Assembly (NCBI GenBank): GCA_030837785.1
Contig: JAUQYA010000120.1
Location: 1-64,000 of the forward strand
Reading direction: 5' to 3'
Source of the DNA: Albidovulum sp.
GTDB taxonomy: Bacteria; Pseudomonadota; Alphaproteobacteria; Rhodobacterales; Rhodobacteraceae
DNA length: 64,000 nt
Numbering within the stretch: position 1 is the stretch's first letter; each line of letters opens with the position of its first letter. This document shows positions 8,988-17,072 of the stretch, piece after piece. Both the position numbers and the translations under genes were made by a program. Below the pieces are notes generated by a model. It was not told the DNA's origin. It did no database searches and worked only from the letters and a program-made list of their open reading frames with translations.

Positions 8988-10157
8988 TCATTCGATGACG
9001 GCGAGCCTGGTCCACTTCCCGCCCTTGACCTCCATCAGGTAGACCGGCTTATCGACGGTGTGATCGTCGTTGATGGTCAGCCTGCCGGTCAGCGGCTGCT
9101 CGAAGGTGCGGATCGCCACCAGTTCGGTGCGGAAGTTCTCGCCCGTCAGCGGCAGGTCCTTGTCGAGAAGGCTCTTGAACACCGCCGCGACGACATAGGG
9201 CGCGTCGTGCAGATACTGGGTATAGGGCAGCCCGTTGGGCTCGCGTCCGACCTCGCTCTTCCAGCGTTCGACGTAGGCCATGACGTTCGGATCGTCGTCG
9301 ACGCCGGGGGCCAGCGAGGTGGCGATCACGCCCTCGGCTGCGGCGCCAAGCTGCGCGATCAGCTGGGGGTTGTAGAGGCCGGAATAGGACGTGATCGGCT
9401 GGTTGAGGCCAAGCTGGCGCATCTGCGCGATCACCTGGGGCGAATCCGCCACCAGTCCCTGAAGGTGGATCACGTCCGGTTCGGCCGCGCGCACCTTCAG
9501 CAGGGGCCCGGTCCAATCGGTCGCCTTGGGGTCGTAGGCCTCGTAGGCCACGACCTCGCCCCCCGCACTGGTGAACACGTCACGATAGAGTTCGGCCGCG
9601 ACCACGCCGGTCTCGTTGTTGATGAAGACGACCGCCGCCCGCGATTTGCCCAGTTCGGTCACCGCGTAGTTGGCCACCGCGGTGATGTCGACGGTCGAAA
9701 GCGGGAACGTCGTGTAGGTATAGTCGCCCAGCCGGGCCACGTCGGGCGAATTGGCGCCGACCGAGAGCTGCACCGTTCTGCCGTCCTCGGCGACCGGTGC
9801 GATCGCCTTGACCACAGCCGAGAAGGCGCTGACCATGACTGGCACCTTCTCCACCGAGATCAGCCTGTTGGCGGCTTGGATGCCAATCTGCGGATCGGCC
9901 TGGGTGTCGAGGATGATCATCTCCAGCATGCGGCCGTTGACGCCGCCAGCGGCGTTGATCTCGGCCACGCCCCATTCGGCGCCCTTGACCTGGTCCTGGC
10001 CGTAGAGCGCCTGGCTGCCCGACAGCGGCAGGGCGAGGCCGAAGGACAGCGGCCCCTCCTGGGCCCGCGCAGCCGAGCCTGCGAACGCCAACGTGGCAAC
10101 TGCGGCGGTGCCCGCCATCAGATCTCGGCGCGAGATCGACAGATGGTTCCCATTCAT
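8988..10157 (-). CDS. Branched-chain-type ABC transporter substrate-binding protein with a Tat-type signal
   Basis: A 389-residue periplasmic binding protein of the type I (Leu/Ile/Val, Peripla_BP_6) fold. The start chosen is the ATG at 10155-10157 (MNGNHLSISRRDLMAG), preceded by GAGG; the in-frame ATG at 10214 overlaps the upstream gene. The leader has a twin-arginine motif (SRRDLMAG), a hydrophobic core and AARAQ as the probable cleavage site. The mature part shows FGLALPLSGSQALYGQ and AEWGVAEINAAGGVNG, typical of this family. It heads the transporter part of the operon. The ligand could be an amide, ureide or amino acid and not necessarily a branched-chain amino acid. Confidence 0.9.
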   Translation of the reverse strand: MNGNHLSISRRDLMAGTAAVATLAFAGSAARAQEGPLSFGLALPLSGSQALYGQDQVKGAEWGVAEINAAGGVNGRMLEMIILDTQADPQIGIQAANRLISVEKVPVMVSAFSAVVKAIAPVAEDGRTVQLSVGANSPDVARLGDYTYTTFPLSTVDITAVANYAVTELGKSRAAVVFINNETGVVAAELYRDVFTSAGGEVVAYEAYDPKATDWTGPLLKVRAAEPDVIHLQGLVADSPQVIAQMRQLGLNQPITSYSGLYNPQLIAQLGAAAEGVIATSLAPGVDDDPNVMAYVERWKSEVGREPNGLPYTQYLHDAPYVVAAVFKSLLDKDLPLTGENFRTELVAIRTFEQPLTGRLTINDDHTVDKPVYLMEVKGGKWTRLAVIE

Positions 10158-10210
10158 GTCCGGTATCCTCCCCTTCGTTGCATTGCTGATGTTCGTCCCT
10201 GCGGCGGGGC

Positions 10211-10891
10211 TCATGGGATCGCCGCCAGCGCGGCAAGGGCCCCGACCGTGGGCATCACGTCGGCATATTTGGCCGACATGTCGAACAGGTTGACCGCGTG
10301 CGAGGTGGCGGAGCGGTCATAGACCGCGTCCTCGGGCACCAAGACCCGGAAGTTGTAGGCGAACCCGTCCACCACGCTGCCGCGCACGCAGCCGCTGGTG
10401 GTGCAGCCGGTGATGACCAGCGTATCGGCGCCAACATTGATCAGGTAGCTGACCAGCGGCGTGCCGAAGAAGGCACTCGGGTGTTTCTTGGGCAGCAGGA
10501 TGTCGTCGCCCATGGGCGCGATCTCGGCCACGAAGTCGTAGCCCCGCGCCCCGACGGTCATGATCGCCGGCACTTTGTCGGACAGGCGGCCGAAGTCGAA
10601 GCCCTGCTTGGGCGCGACATGGGGATAGATGACCGGCCAGCTGCGGGTGCGGAACAGTTCCAGCAACTGGCGAATGTTGCTTACCGCCGCCCAGGCGACG
10701 TCGCCGCAGGACGTCGGGTATTCCGTAATTGCCTCGGCAAGGGGCATCGGCCTGGTGCCGGTGGTGCGGTACTGGACGTCGATGATCAATAGTGCGGGCC
10801 GCTTGCCCAGCCCGGTCGCGCGTCCGAAACCCGCGGCGCGGTAGGCGCGCTGATCCTCCTCGGAAATGATGCCGTCCCAGGGCCTTGTCAT
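10211..10891 (-). CDS. Isochorismatase-family cysteine hydrolase (N-carbamoylsarcosine amidase/maleamate amidase-like)
   Basis: A 226-residue cysteine hydrolase with the family triad visible: Asp38 in LLIIDVQ, a Lys at 135 or 136 in LLPKKHP, and Cys168 in ITGCTTSGCVRG. The cis-peptide-containing SGCV loop is intact. Members of this subgroup hydrolyse N-carbamoyl amino acids, maleamate or similar small amides. It sits between the lyase-like gene and the transporter binding protein in the same operon. Together with the hydantoinase-like gene it suggests sequential opening of a cyclic nitrogen compound and release of ammonia or carbamate (inference). Confidence 0.87.
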   Translation of the reverse strand: MTRPWDGIISEEDQRAYRAAGFGRATGLGKRPALLIIDVQYRTTGTRPMPLAEAITEYPTSCGDVAWAAVSNIRQLLELFRTRSWPVIYPHVAPKQGFDFGRLSDKVPAIMTVGARGYDFVAEIAPMGDDILLPKKHPSAFFGTPLVSYLINVGADTLVITGCTTSGCVRGSVVDGFAYNFRVLVPEDAVYDRSATSHAVNLFDMSAKYADVMPTVGALAALAAIP

Positions 10892-10900
10892 GGCGCTCCC

Positions 10901-11776
10901 TCAAGTCGCGGTGCGGTAGCGGGCCTCGCGCCCGTCCCAGACATCCTTGGCGACGGCGCGCTGGCGCTCCTCGAACGAGGCAAGGCGGTCGGCTACGGCT
11001 GCAAGCGAGCCGTCCCGCTTCAGCGCGCCCAGCACCTCGTTGCAGGCCCTGAGCGCGGCCTGAAGCGCGGCATTGGCATAGAGCACTGCAGAAAACCCCA
11101 TCTCGGTCAGACGCTCGCGGCCAGGGTCGGGCGTGCGGCCGCCGAAGACGATGTTGGCGATCTGCGGCGACGGCAGTTCCGCCGGAATCCGGGCGAGGTC
11201 CGCAAGCGTTGTCGGCGCCTCGACAAAGGTGGCATCCGCGCCGGCCTCGATGAAGGCATGGGCGCGGGCGATTGCGGCCTCGATTCCCTCGACCGCAGCG
11301 GCATCGGTTCGGGCGATGATCTGGAGGTCCTGGTCGTGTCGGCTGTCGACGGCCGCCTTGATCTTTTGCACCATCTCGTCTGACGGGATCACCACTTTAC
11401 CGGCGAAGTGCCCGCATTTCTTGGGGAAGACTTGGTCCTCGATCTGAATTCCGGCCGCCCCGGCCCGCTCGAGCGTGCGGATCGTGCGCACCATGTTCAC
11501 CGCGTTGCCAAAGCCGGTGTCGGCATCGACGACCAGCGGCAGCGCCACGGCATCGGCCATCGCCGCGACTTGGCCGGCAACCTCGGGCAGGGTGGTCAGG
11601 CCGAGATCGGGTACGCCGAGCGACATATTGGCAAAACCCGCACCGGTGACATAGACGGCCTCGAAGCCCAGATCCTCGATCACGCGGGCGAACAGGGCAT
11701 TGGCAGCGCCTGGGATGGTGACCGCCGCCCGCCTGGCCAGCAGTCGCTTCAACTGCTGGGTATGTCGCATCGTCAC
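10901..11776 (-). CDS. Isocitrate lyase/PEP mutase superfamily enzyme
   Basis: A 291-residue TIM-barrel protein of the isocitrate lyase/phosphoenolpyruvate mutase superfamily. Visible motifs are YVTGAGFANMSLG near residue 45, the metal-binding VDADTGFGN (D84, D86) and the active-site loop PKKCGHF (K119-H123), where C121 is the lyase-type catalytic cysteine. This argues for C-C lyase activity (2-methylisocitrate lyase or dimethylmalate lyase-like) over PEP mutase. It is the first gene of the minus-strand operon that ends at 1383, with a plausible promoter at 11928-11955. Confidence 0.88.
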   Translation of the reverse strand: MTMRHTQQLKRLLARRAAVTIPGAANALFARVIEDLGFEAVYVTGAGFANMSLGVPDLGLTTLPEVAGQVAAMADAVALPLVVDADTGFGNAVNMVRTIRTLERAGAAGIQIEDQVFPKKCGHFAGKVVIPSDEMVQKIKAAVDSRHDQDLQIIARTDAAAVEGIEAAIARAHAFIEAGADATFVEAPTTLADLARIPAELPSPQIANIVFGGRTPDPGRERLTEMGFSAVLYANAALQAALRACNEVLGALKRDGSLAAVADRLASFEERQRAVAKDVWDGREARYRTAT

Positions 11777-11927
11777 TTGCCTGCCGAGCGGCGATCAACC
11801 CCGCACCGCCGTGACGGGATGCGGATTTCCTGCACTGGGGTCCCCGTCGTTCCCATGCCGAGTGTCACGCTACGGATATCACTCATATTGCCCCTGCCTT
11901 ATCCGTTGCCTGGCATGCATACCAAGC

Positions 11928-11955
11928 ACACTATCCGCACATATCTGATAGTCAA
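11928..11955 (-). promoter_or_regulatory. Putative sigma70-type promoter for the 11776-to-1383 operon
   Basis: On the minus strand TTGACT (11950-11955) and TAGTGT (11928-11933) are spaced by 16 bp. They lie in an AT-richer island within a 347-bp gap that otherwise holds no gene. Distance to the start codon is about 150 bp. This is pattern reading only. Confidence 0.35.
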
Positions 11956-12066
11956 TTTGGAATATCCTAAGTCACCACTCAGCGTTTACTTATGGGCTGT
12001 GGTATTTCCTGCCCGGTGACAATTGGGGTTACGTTGTTGCGGAACTTTGTCGTTGAACGCAGCACG

Positions 12067-12324
12067 GGGCGCAGTCAGAATGATGTGGCTTGAGCCGGGC
12101 AGGGGGCCTGCTACCCTCGCCGGATGAGCAAGCACAGCCCCTTCCGGCACCTCCGCACCAGCCCCGAGAACATCCATCTGGCCGTTATGCTGTATGTCCG
12201 CTTTCCCCTCTCCCTCAGGAACGTTGAGGACCTGCTGCACGAGCGCGGCATCGAGGTGAGCCAGGGATCCGTCTGGCAACGCCGAAAGCATCCTCAACGT
12301 GGATATTTGGTAGAAGCCATTTAG
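12067..12324 (+). mobile_element. IS6-family element remnant, left end plus 5' part of transposase
   Basis: The frame starting at 12124 reads MSKHSPFRHLRTSPENIHLA, followed by the typical RNVEDLLHERGIEVS helix-turn-helix segment of IS6/IS26-type transposases. After about 50 residues homology stops and the frame ends at 12324, so the DDE catalytic domain is missing. The ~57 bp before the ATG share GTCAGAA and GCTTGAG with the segments before the other two copies in this window, suggesting a left end near 12067. The remnant is inactive. Confidence 0.75.
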
Positions 12325-12381
12325 GAACAGCCATTTGCGTCAAGGCATCCTGACCAATTCAGTAACTTCGAAAGTGGAGAA

Positions 12382-12408
12382 GGTTCGATCCCAGTCTCGT
12401 CCGCTCCG
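12382..12408 (+). other. tRNA 3'-end-like fragment between two IS remnants
   Basis: GGTTCGAT at 12382-12389 followed by GTCTCGTCCGCTCCG at 12394-12408 resembles the T-loop and 3' acceptor strand of an alphaproteobacterial tRNA (tRNA-Asp is closest from memory). No cloverleaf can be built upstream, so this is not a tRNA gene. It could be a displaced att-type fragment or chance. Confidence 0.25.
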
Positions 12409-12411
12409 AGC

Positions 12412-12777
12412 TTAACTCACCCGGAAAACTGTCCAAGGATCGGGGAGTAGCTCTATCTTCACAGACATCTCATCGAGATGCCATCTCCAATAGCTTGATC
12501 GCATGCCCTCGACACGCCGCTTGCGGATCTCGGATGCAAACATTGGACCGAACCGATGCCACCAGAACCGCACGGTCCCGTGGCAGATATCAATGCCACG
12601 TTCATGCAAAAGATCCTCGACGTTGCGCAGCGACAGCGGAAAGCGGACATACATCATGACCGCCAAGCGGATGATCTCGGGTGACGTCTTGAAATATCGG
12701 AATGGGGAGTGTCGGGTCATCCGAAAACGCTCGCCGACGCGCCGCGGCGCCTCAAGCCGAGTTCTTCTGACAGGACC
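12412..12777 (-). mobile_element. IS6-family element remnant, 5' part of transposase
   Basis: The frame 12720 to 12412 begins MTRHSPFRYFKTSPEIIRLA and continues through RNVEDLLHERGIDICHGTV and WWHRFGPMFASEIRKRR to WRWHLDEM, the first catalytic aspartate region (D of HLDE) of IS6 transposases. Homology then ends (SVKIELLPDPWTVFRVS is unrelated), so two-thirds of the DDE domain is gone. The probable left end is near 12777, where GGTCCTGTCAGAA occurs on the minus strand. It faces the remnant at 12067-12324, leaving about 90 bp of non-IS sequence between them. Confidence 0.8.
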
Positions 12778-12808
12778 CTCTCGCGTCGCTGACTTCTTCA
12801 GCAGCCTG

Positions 12809-13441
12809 TCAGATGACGACGCCGCCGATCAGCAGGTCAACAAAGTTGTCCGCCACCTCTTCCACCGTGAAGCCGAAGTTCGGCTTGAACCAGGTATAGG
12901 GCCAGTTGCAGGCGCCGATCAGGCAGCACACGGCAAGGACCGGAGGCGTATCGCGGAATGTGCCCTCGGAAATGCCGCGCGAGTAAAGTTCGTGCAGGCT
13001 CTTGTTGTACTTGCGGCGGCTGGCCAGGATGATTTCGCGCTGCTTTTCGTTCAGTTCGTTCTCGTCGCGATTGTAGATGATGCTCCATGACCGATTGGTC
13101 ATCACATTCAGGCAATGCTGTCGAAGTGCGCTGCGCAGCAGTTCGGTCGCTGTGCCCTCAGATCGCAGGACTTCCTGCAAGCCTTCGTCATAGGTGGCAC
13201 TAATCTTTTCGAAGATCCGCCACAGGATCTCGTTCTTGTTCTTCATGTAGTAGTAGACGATGGACTTGGTGAAACCCATCTCGGCCGAGATGTCGTCCAC
13301 CGTCACCGCCCGGAAGCCGCGTTCGGCGATCAACCGGGCGGCGGCCAACAGGATTTCCTCCTGGATCAGCGCGGTCTTCTGCTGCTTGATCTTGCCCCGG
13401 ATGGAGGGCTTGGCGTTGTCTAGGGTATCTGTATTCACCAT
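12809..13441 (-). CDS. TetR/AcrR family transcriptional regulator
   Basis: A regulator of about 210 residues. The N-terminal helix-turn-helix is clear: ILLAAARLIAERGFRAVTVD, then ISAEMGFTKSIVYYYMKNKN and EIL. The C-terminal ligand-binding half includes YNRDENELNEKQRE, a segment common in TetR proteins of acyl-CoA or fatty-acid catabolism. The start chosen is the ATG at 13439-13441; the open frame extends 24 codons further upstream, into what looks like promoter sequence. It is the last gene behind the oxidase/ETF/MaoC genes and may regulate them. The right edge of an IS6 remnant lies ~30 bp from its stop. Confidence 0.88.
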   Translation of the reverse strand: MVNTDTLDNAKPSIRGKIKQQKTALIQEEILLAAARLIAERGFRAVTVDDISAEMGFTKSIVYYYMKNKNEILWRIFEKISATYDEGLQEVLRSEGTATELLRSALRQHCLNVMTNRSWSIIYNRDENELNEKQREIILASRRKYNKSLHELYSRGISEGTFRDTPPVLAVCCLIGACNWPYTWFKPNFGFTVEEVADNFVDLLIGGVVI

Positions 13442-13519
13442 TTCCAAACCAATCCTGTCTCGGTCAATTTCGGTACTTTTACATTCCTTAGGGTACGGTT
13501 GGCAGGTGTGCAACCGGGA

Positions 13520-14680
13520 TCAGGTGTTGTAGTCTCCGGGCCGCCAGCCGAGCTTCGCGCGCCAGTCGGGTCCAAGGTCGGCAAAGCGGTTCAAACGCAG
13601 GTGTTCGATGGGGGCCTGCGTCTTGCCTTCCAGCGCCAGTTCTGCCAGCGCAACCCCCAGCGAGGGCGCCATGCCAAAGGCGTGCCCGGCCCCGGCGGCG
13701 GCGACCAGCCCCTTGGGCTCGCCAAAGCTTTCGACGATGGTCATCTGGTCGGGCGTGATCTCGACCACCCCGGCCCAGCACCGCAAGAGTTGCAGCGAGG
13801 CGGCGGTCGGGAAGGCCTCGATCATCCGGCGTACCACGTTGCGGATGATCGGGGTGTTCGGCTTGGCGGGTTCCTGATCGGCGCTCACATCCACCCATTC
13901 CGACGGCCCGCCATTGGCGTGCAGGTTGCCGCGCAGGGTCTGGCGGATCGAGATGCCGTTGCCGATGAAGCAGACGTCATAGGCGGGCGGCAGGGGGGTC
14001 GTCACCAGCGCCTCCAGCCGCACCGGGGCGACGGGGAAGAGGATGCCGAAGGGCGCCAACAGCTTGGCGTTGAAGGCCGCGGCCGCCAGCACCACGCGGC
14101 CCGAGTGAAAATCGCCCGCCTTGGTGCGCACCCCCGTCACCTGCCCCTTGTCGGTCAGAACCTCATAAACCGGCGTATGTTCCAGAATGGTCCCGCCCAG
14201 ATCCTCGAAGGCCCAGGCGAAGGCTTGCGAGACCCGCTGCGGGTTCGCATGGCCCGCACGTTCGGTATAGATGCCTGCCTTTACCTCGGGCGACAGGATC
14301 GGAATGATCTCGCGGCAGGTCTTGGTGTCGATCCAGTCGAACTTGATGTCGGTCTTCTGGAAGCTGCGATAGGTGCCGCGCAGCTCGGCCACCTCGTGGT
14401 CGTCGAAGGCGGCCCAGAGCCGGCCCTTCTGCTTCCACTCGGTCGGATAGCCCAGTTCCTCGTCCAGCGTCGGCCAGAGCTTTTCGGCCATCTGCGCCAG
14501 CGGGCTTTCCTCGGGCGATTCACCGCGCAGCGACAGATAGCCCGTGGCACGCGAGGAAGCCTCGTAGGCCACGGCGCCCCGGTCGATCACCAGGACCCTG
14601 GCGCCCGCCTTTCGGGCGCGGTAGGCGGTGGACAGGCCGATCAGCCCGGCGCCGACGACGATGATATCCCAGTTGTCCAT
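13520..14680 (-). CDS. FAD-dependent oxidoreductase of the D-amino-acid oxidase (DAO) family, beta-subunit-like
   Basis: A 386-residue DAO-fold flavoprotein with the N-terminal motif IIVVGAGLIGLSTAYRARKAG (GxGxxG at 10-15) and the C-terminal GLVAAAGAGHAFGMAPSLG FAD-binding segment. Size and position directly downstream of the 14691-16118 subunit match the beta subunit of opine, D-hydroxyproline or HcnC-type dehydrogenases, which oxidise a secondary amine or imino acid. The gap to the upstream gene is 10 bp. The substrate is unknown. Because ETF genes are in the operon, electrons may pass to ETF. Confidence 0.85.
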   Translation of the reverse strand: MDNWDIIVVGAGLIGLSTAYRARKAGARVLVIDRGAVAYEASSRATGYLSLRGESPEESPLAQMAEKLWPTLDEELGYPTEWKQKGRLWAAFDDHEVAELRGTYRSFQKTDIKFDWIDTKTCREIIPILSPEVKAGIYTERAGHANPQRVSQAFAWAFEDLGGTILEHTPVYEVLTDKGQVTGVRTKAGDFHSGRVVLAAAAFNAKLLAPFGILFPVAPVRLEALVTTPLPPAYDVCFIGNGISIRQTLRGNLHANGGPSEWVDVSADQEPAKPNTPIIRNVVRRMIEAFPTAASLQLLRCWAGVVEITPDQMTIVESFGEPKGLVAAAGAGHAFGMAPSLGVALAELALEGKTQAPIEHLRLNRFADLGPDWRAKLGWRPGDYNT

Positions 14681-14690
14681 GCTGCGCTCC

Positions 14691-16118
14691 TCAGCCTTCG
14701 GCCTCGACCTTGGGTTCCGGCCAGTGCTGCCAGGGCCCCGGCGTGTAGCGGTCGCCCTCGGGCGCGGTGATCAGGGGCATGTCGATCGGCCGCACCGGGA
14801 AACGATAGCTGGCGGGCTTGATGTCCTTCAGCGCGATGCCAAAGCGGTCCGCCAGCAGCAGCGCCGCCTCGTCGCGACAACGCTTGCCCTGGCAATGGCC
14901 CATGCCGACGCGGGTCATCCGCTTGGCCTGATCCTGGTTGACGCGCGGGCCATCGGGAGAGGTCGAAAGATGCGACTTTTCCTGCCGCAGGTTCGACTTC
15001 AGATAACGGGGCGGCTCGACGCCGAGGAACTCGCCCCGCGTCACCGTCTCACACTGGCAGAGCACCACATCCATACCGCCGGTCCGGGTCAGCTCTGCAA
15101 CCCAGCGGCGGGCATCGGCGCCGTTGGTGGCCCCTGCCCCTGCGGTCAGCGGCGAGGCGGGCCGGCCTTCCAGCGCGGACATGATCCGATCGACCGGATC
15201 GGCGCAGGCGGTGAAGCTGGACAGCCAGAAGACGCCCGGCACAGTGGTTTCCAGACAGCCCGAAACTTCTGGTACCCAGGCGGCGAGATCTTCGGCAAAG
15301 ATCATTTCGCAGCCCATCGCCGAGGGCAGCTCAACATTCGGCAGGGTGGTGATCGCCACGCAGATCGTGTCGCAGGCCACATCCAAGGTCGCGCCGTCCA
15401 CGGTCGAGACAAGTCGGGCCGAGGTCACGCCGTCGGTCCCCTGCGCCGACAGCAGCACTTGGCGCAGGTGCACCGGGATGGCTTCGGCCTTCAGCCAGGC
15501 CTCGTCATCATCCGAGCCCTGGAAGGCGTCGCCGGGGTCGATCATCGCCACGACCTCCACGCCCCGCGCCCTTGCTGCCCGGGCGAAGTCCATCGCCACG
15601 GGGCCGGTACCCAGCACCAGCACCCGCGCGCCATTGAAGACCTGGTAGGCCTGCAACAGCTTCTCCCCGGCCTTGCCGCCCATCACGCCAGGCAGGTCCC
15701 AGCCCTTGAACGACGGCACGAAGTCCCGCGAGCCGGTGGCGAGGATCAGCGCGTCATAGTCCAGAAGCTCGTTCCCCTCGGCCGAGACCAAAGCGACATT
15801 GGCCGGGCCGATGTGCTGGCGGTTGGGCGAGTCCTGGAAGGCGCCCCAGGCGACGGTGCCGATGCGCAGGTCGACATCGGCCTCGACGCATTCCATCAGC
15901 GCCTCGTTCGAGCCCAGCACATTGTCCATCGCCGCCGCCTCGTCGGCAAGCGCGGCAGGCAGGCCCGAGCCATAGAAATAGGGTGCGTCGAAGGACATGG
16001 CCTTCAGGCTTTGCGGATGCTCATCCACCAGCGTGACCTGATGCCCCGCCGCCTTGGCCGCCAGCGCCATCTGGCACCCCAGCCCGCTTGCCCCGACGAC
16101 GACAACTCGCTTGGCCAT
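14691..16118 (-). CDS. FAD/NAD(P)-type oxidoreductase with C-terminal [2Fe-2S] BFD-like domain, alpha-subunit-like
   Basis: About 475 residues. The N-terminal FAD fold is VVVVGASGLGCQMALAAKAAG and a second dinucleotide fold is VLVLGTGPVAMDFARAA near residue 170. The C-terminal cysteines C354, C356, C409 and C414 (VLCQCET and GMGHCQGKRC) form a BFD-like [2Fe-2S] motif. This architecture is that of alpha subunits of opine/D-hydroxyproline dehydrogenase and HcnB. Start taken at 16118 because GGGAGGCGGGC precedes that ATG; an ATG at 16133 overlaps the ETF alpha stop as ATGA and is the alternative. Confidence 0.85.
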   Translation of the reverse strand: MAKRVVVVGASGLGCQMALAAKAAGHQVTLVDEHPQSLKAMSFDAPYFYGSGLPAALADEAAAMDNVLGSNEALMECVEADVDLRIGTVAWGAFQDSPNRQHIGPANVALVSAEGNELLDYDALILATGSRDFVPSFKGWDLPGVMGGKAGEKLLQAYQVFNGARVLVLGTGPVAMDFARAARARGVEVVAMIDPGDAFQGSDDDEAWLKAEAIPVHLRQVLLSAQGTDGVTSARLVSTVDGATLDVACDTICVAITTLPNVELPSAMGCEMIFAEDLAAWVPEVSGCLETTVPGVFWLSSFTACADPVDRIMSALEGRPASPLTAGAGATNGADARRWVAELTRTGGMDVVLCQCETVTRGEFLGVEPPRYLKSNLRQEKSHLSTSPDGPRVNQDQAKRMTRVGMGHCQGKRCRDEAALLLADRFGIALKDIKPASYRFPVRPIDMPLITAPEGDRYTPGPWQHWPEPKVEAEG

Positions 16119-16129
16119 GCCCGCCTCCC

Positions 16130-17071
16130 TCATGCGTCCAGACGGCGCATCGCGGCCGCCAGTATCTCTTTCCAGTCGCCGACGATGGCGAGGTCCGCCA
16201 CCTTCAGTATATTTGCCTCGGGATCCTTGTTGACCGCCACGATCTTGCGTGCCCCGGTGATACCGGCAAGATGATGGACCGCGCCCGAGATACCGACGGC
16301 GACATAGACCTCTGGCGCCACCTTCTGCCCGCTGAACCCCACCTGACGCGAGGAGGGCACCCAGCCCATTTCCACCGCCGCCCGGCTGGCGCCCACCGCA
16401 GCGCCGATGCGGGCAGCGAAGGCTTCCAGAACCGGCCAGGCCTCGGCGCTGCCAATGCCCAGCCCGCCCGAGACGACCCTGGCTGCCCCGCGCAGGGGAA
16501 TGCCGCCCGTGTCGGGCAGCGGTTCGGATTTCACAAGGCGCGGTCCTTTCGCCTGCACTGCCACGGGCGACAGGTTCATCTCGGCACCGGCTTCGGCGGC
16601 CAGATCCTCGCCGGCATAGAGAGCGACCACCGCGGTATCGGCCAGCGTGACGGACTTCTTGACCATCCCGCCCATCACGGGCGTCGTAAGTGTCAGGGAA
16701 CCGCTCACCGCTTCAAACTTCTCGCAGGCGGGCAGGAACTCTGCCTTCATCCGCGCCGCCAGCCTTGCGGCCCAAAGGCGGCTGGCCAGCGTGCTGGCTG
16801 TGACAATCAGTGCAGGGTCGGAAAGATGCGGGGCGATCATGCCATCCAGCACCATCGCGCCATCGCCGCAACCTGCGGGGAAGCTCAGCGCCTCGACCGA
16901 AGCGAAGACCGGCGGCAGGGCCAGCGGGCCGCCGCCCGCCTCCACAACCAGAAGCCGCAGAGTCAGGCCCGCGCCTTTCGCGGTCAAGGCCAGGGCGGCG
17001 AGCGTTGCCACCTCGGCCTCGGTGGTGTCGGGCGTCCGGATCAGGACGAACAGGGCAGCCTTTGCGGTCAT
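16130..17071 (-). CDS. etfA: Electron transfer flavoprotein alpha subunit
   Basis: A 313-residue ETF alpha protein. The C-terminal FAD domain is intact: RQVGFSGQKVAPEVYVAVGI, followed by SGAVHHLAGI and NKDPEAN. ETF accepts electrons from flavin dehydrogenases and passes them to ETF-ubiquinone oxidoreductase at the membrane. It starts 1 bp after the stop of the ETF beta gene, and its stop overlaps an upstream ATG of the oxidase gene. The location inside this operon suggests a dedicated electron acceptor for the two neighbouring FAD oxidoreductases and not the housekeeping ETF (inference). Confidence 0.93.
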   Translation of the reverse strand: MTAKAALFVLIRTPDTTEAEVATLAALALTAKGAGLTLRLLVVEAGGGPLALPPVFASVEALSFPAGCGDGAMVLDGMIAPHLSDPALIVTASTLASRLWAARLAARMKAEFLPACEKFEAVSGSLTLTTPVMGGMVKKSVTLADTAVVALYAGEDLAAEAGAEMNLSPVAVQAKGPRLVKSEPLPDTGGIPLRGAARVVSGGLGIGSAEAWPVLEAFAARIGAAVGASRAAVEMGWVPSSRQVGFSGQKVAPEVYVAVGISGAVHHLAGITGARKIVAVNKDPEANILKVADLAIVGDWKEILAAAMRRLDA

Positions 17072-17072
17072 C

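Noticed and set aside
12382..12408. Intact tRNA gene
   Set aside because: No D-arm, anticodon arm or 5' acceptor strand can be found; only a 3'-end-like piece exists.
13442..13513. Longer TetR protein starting at 13513
   Set aside because: The 24 extra codons have no ribosome-binding site and cover the only available promoter space; the regulator domain starts normally after the ATG at 13439-13441.
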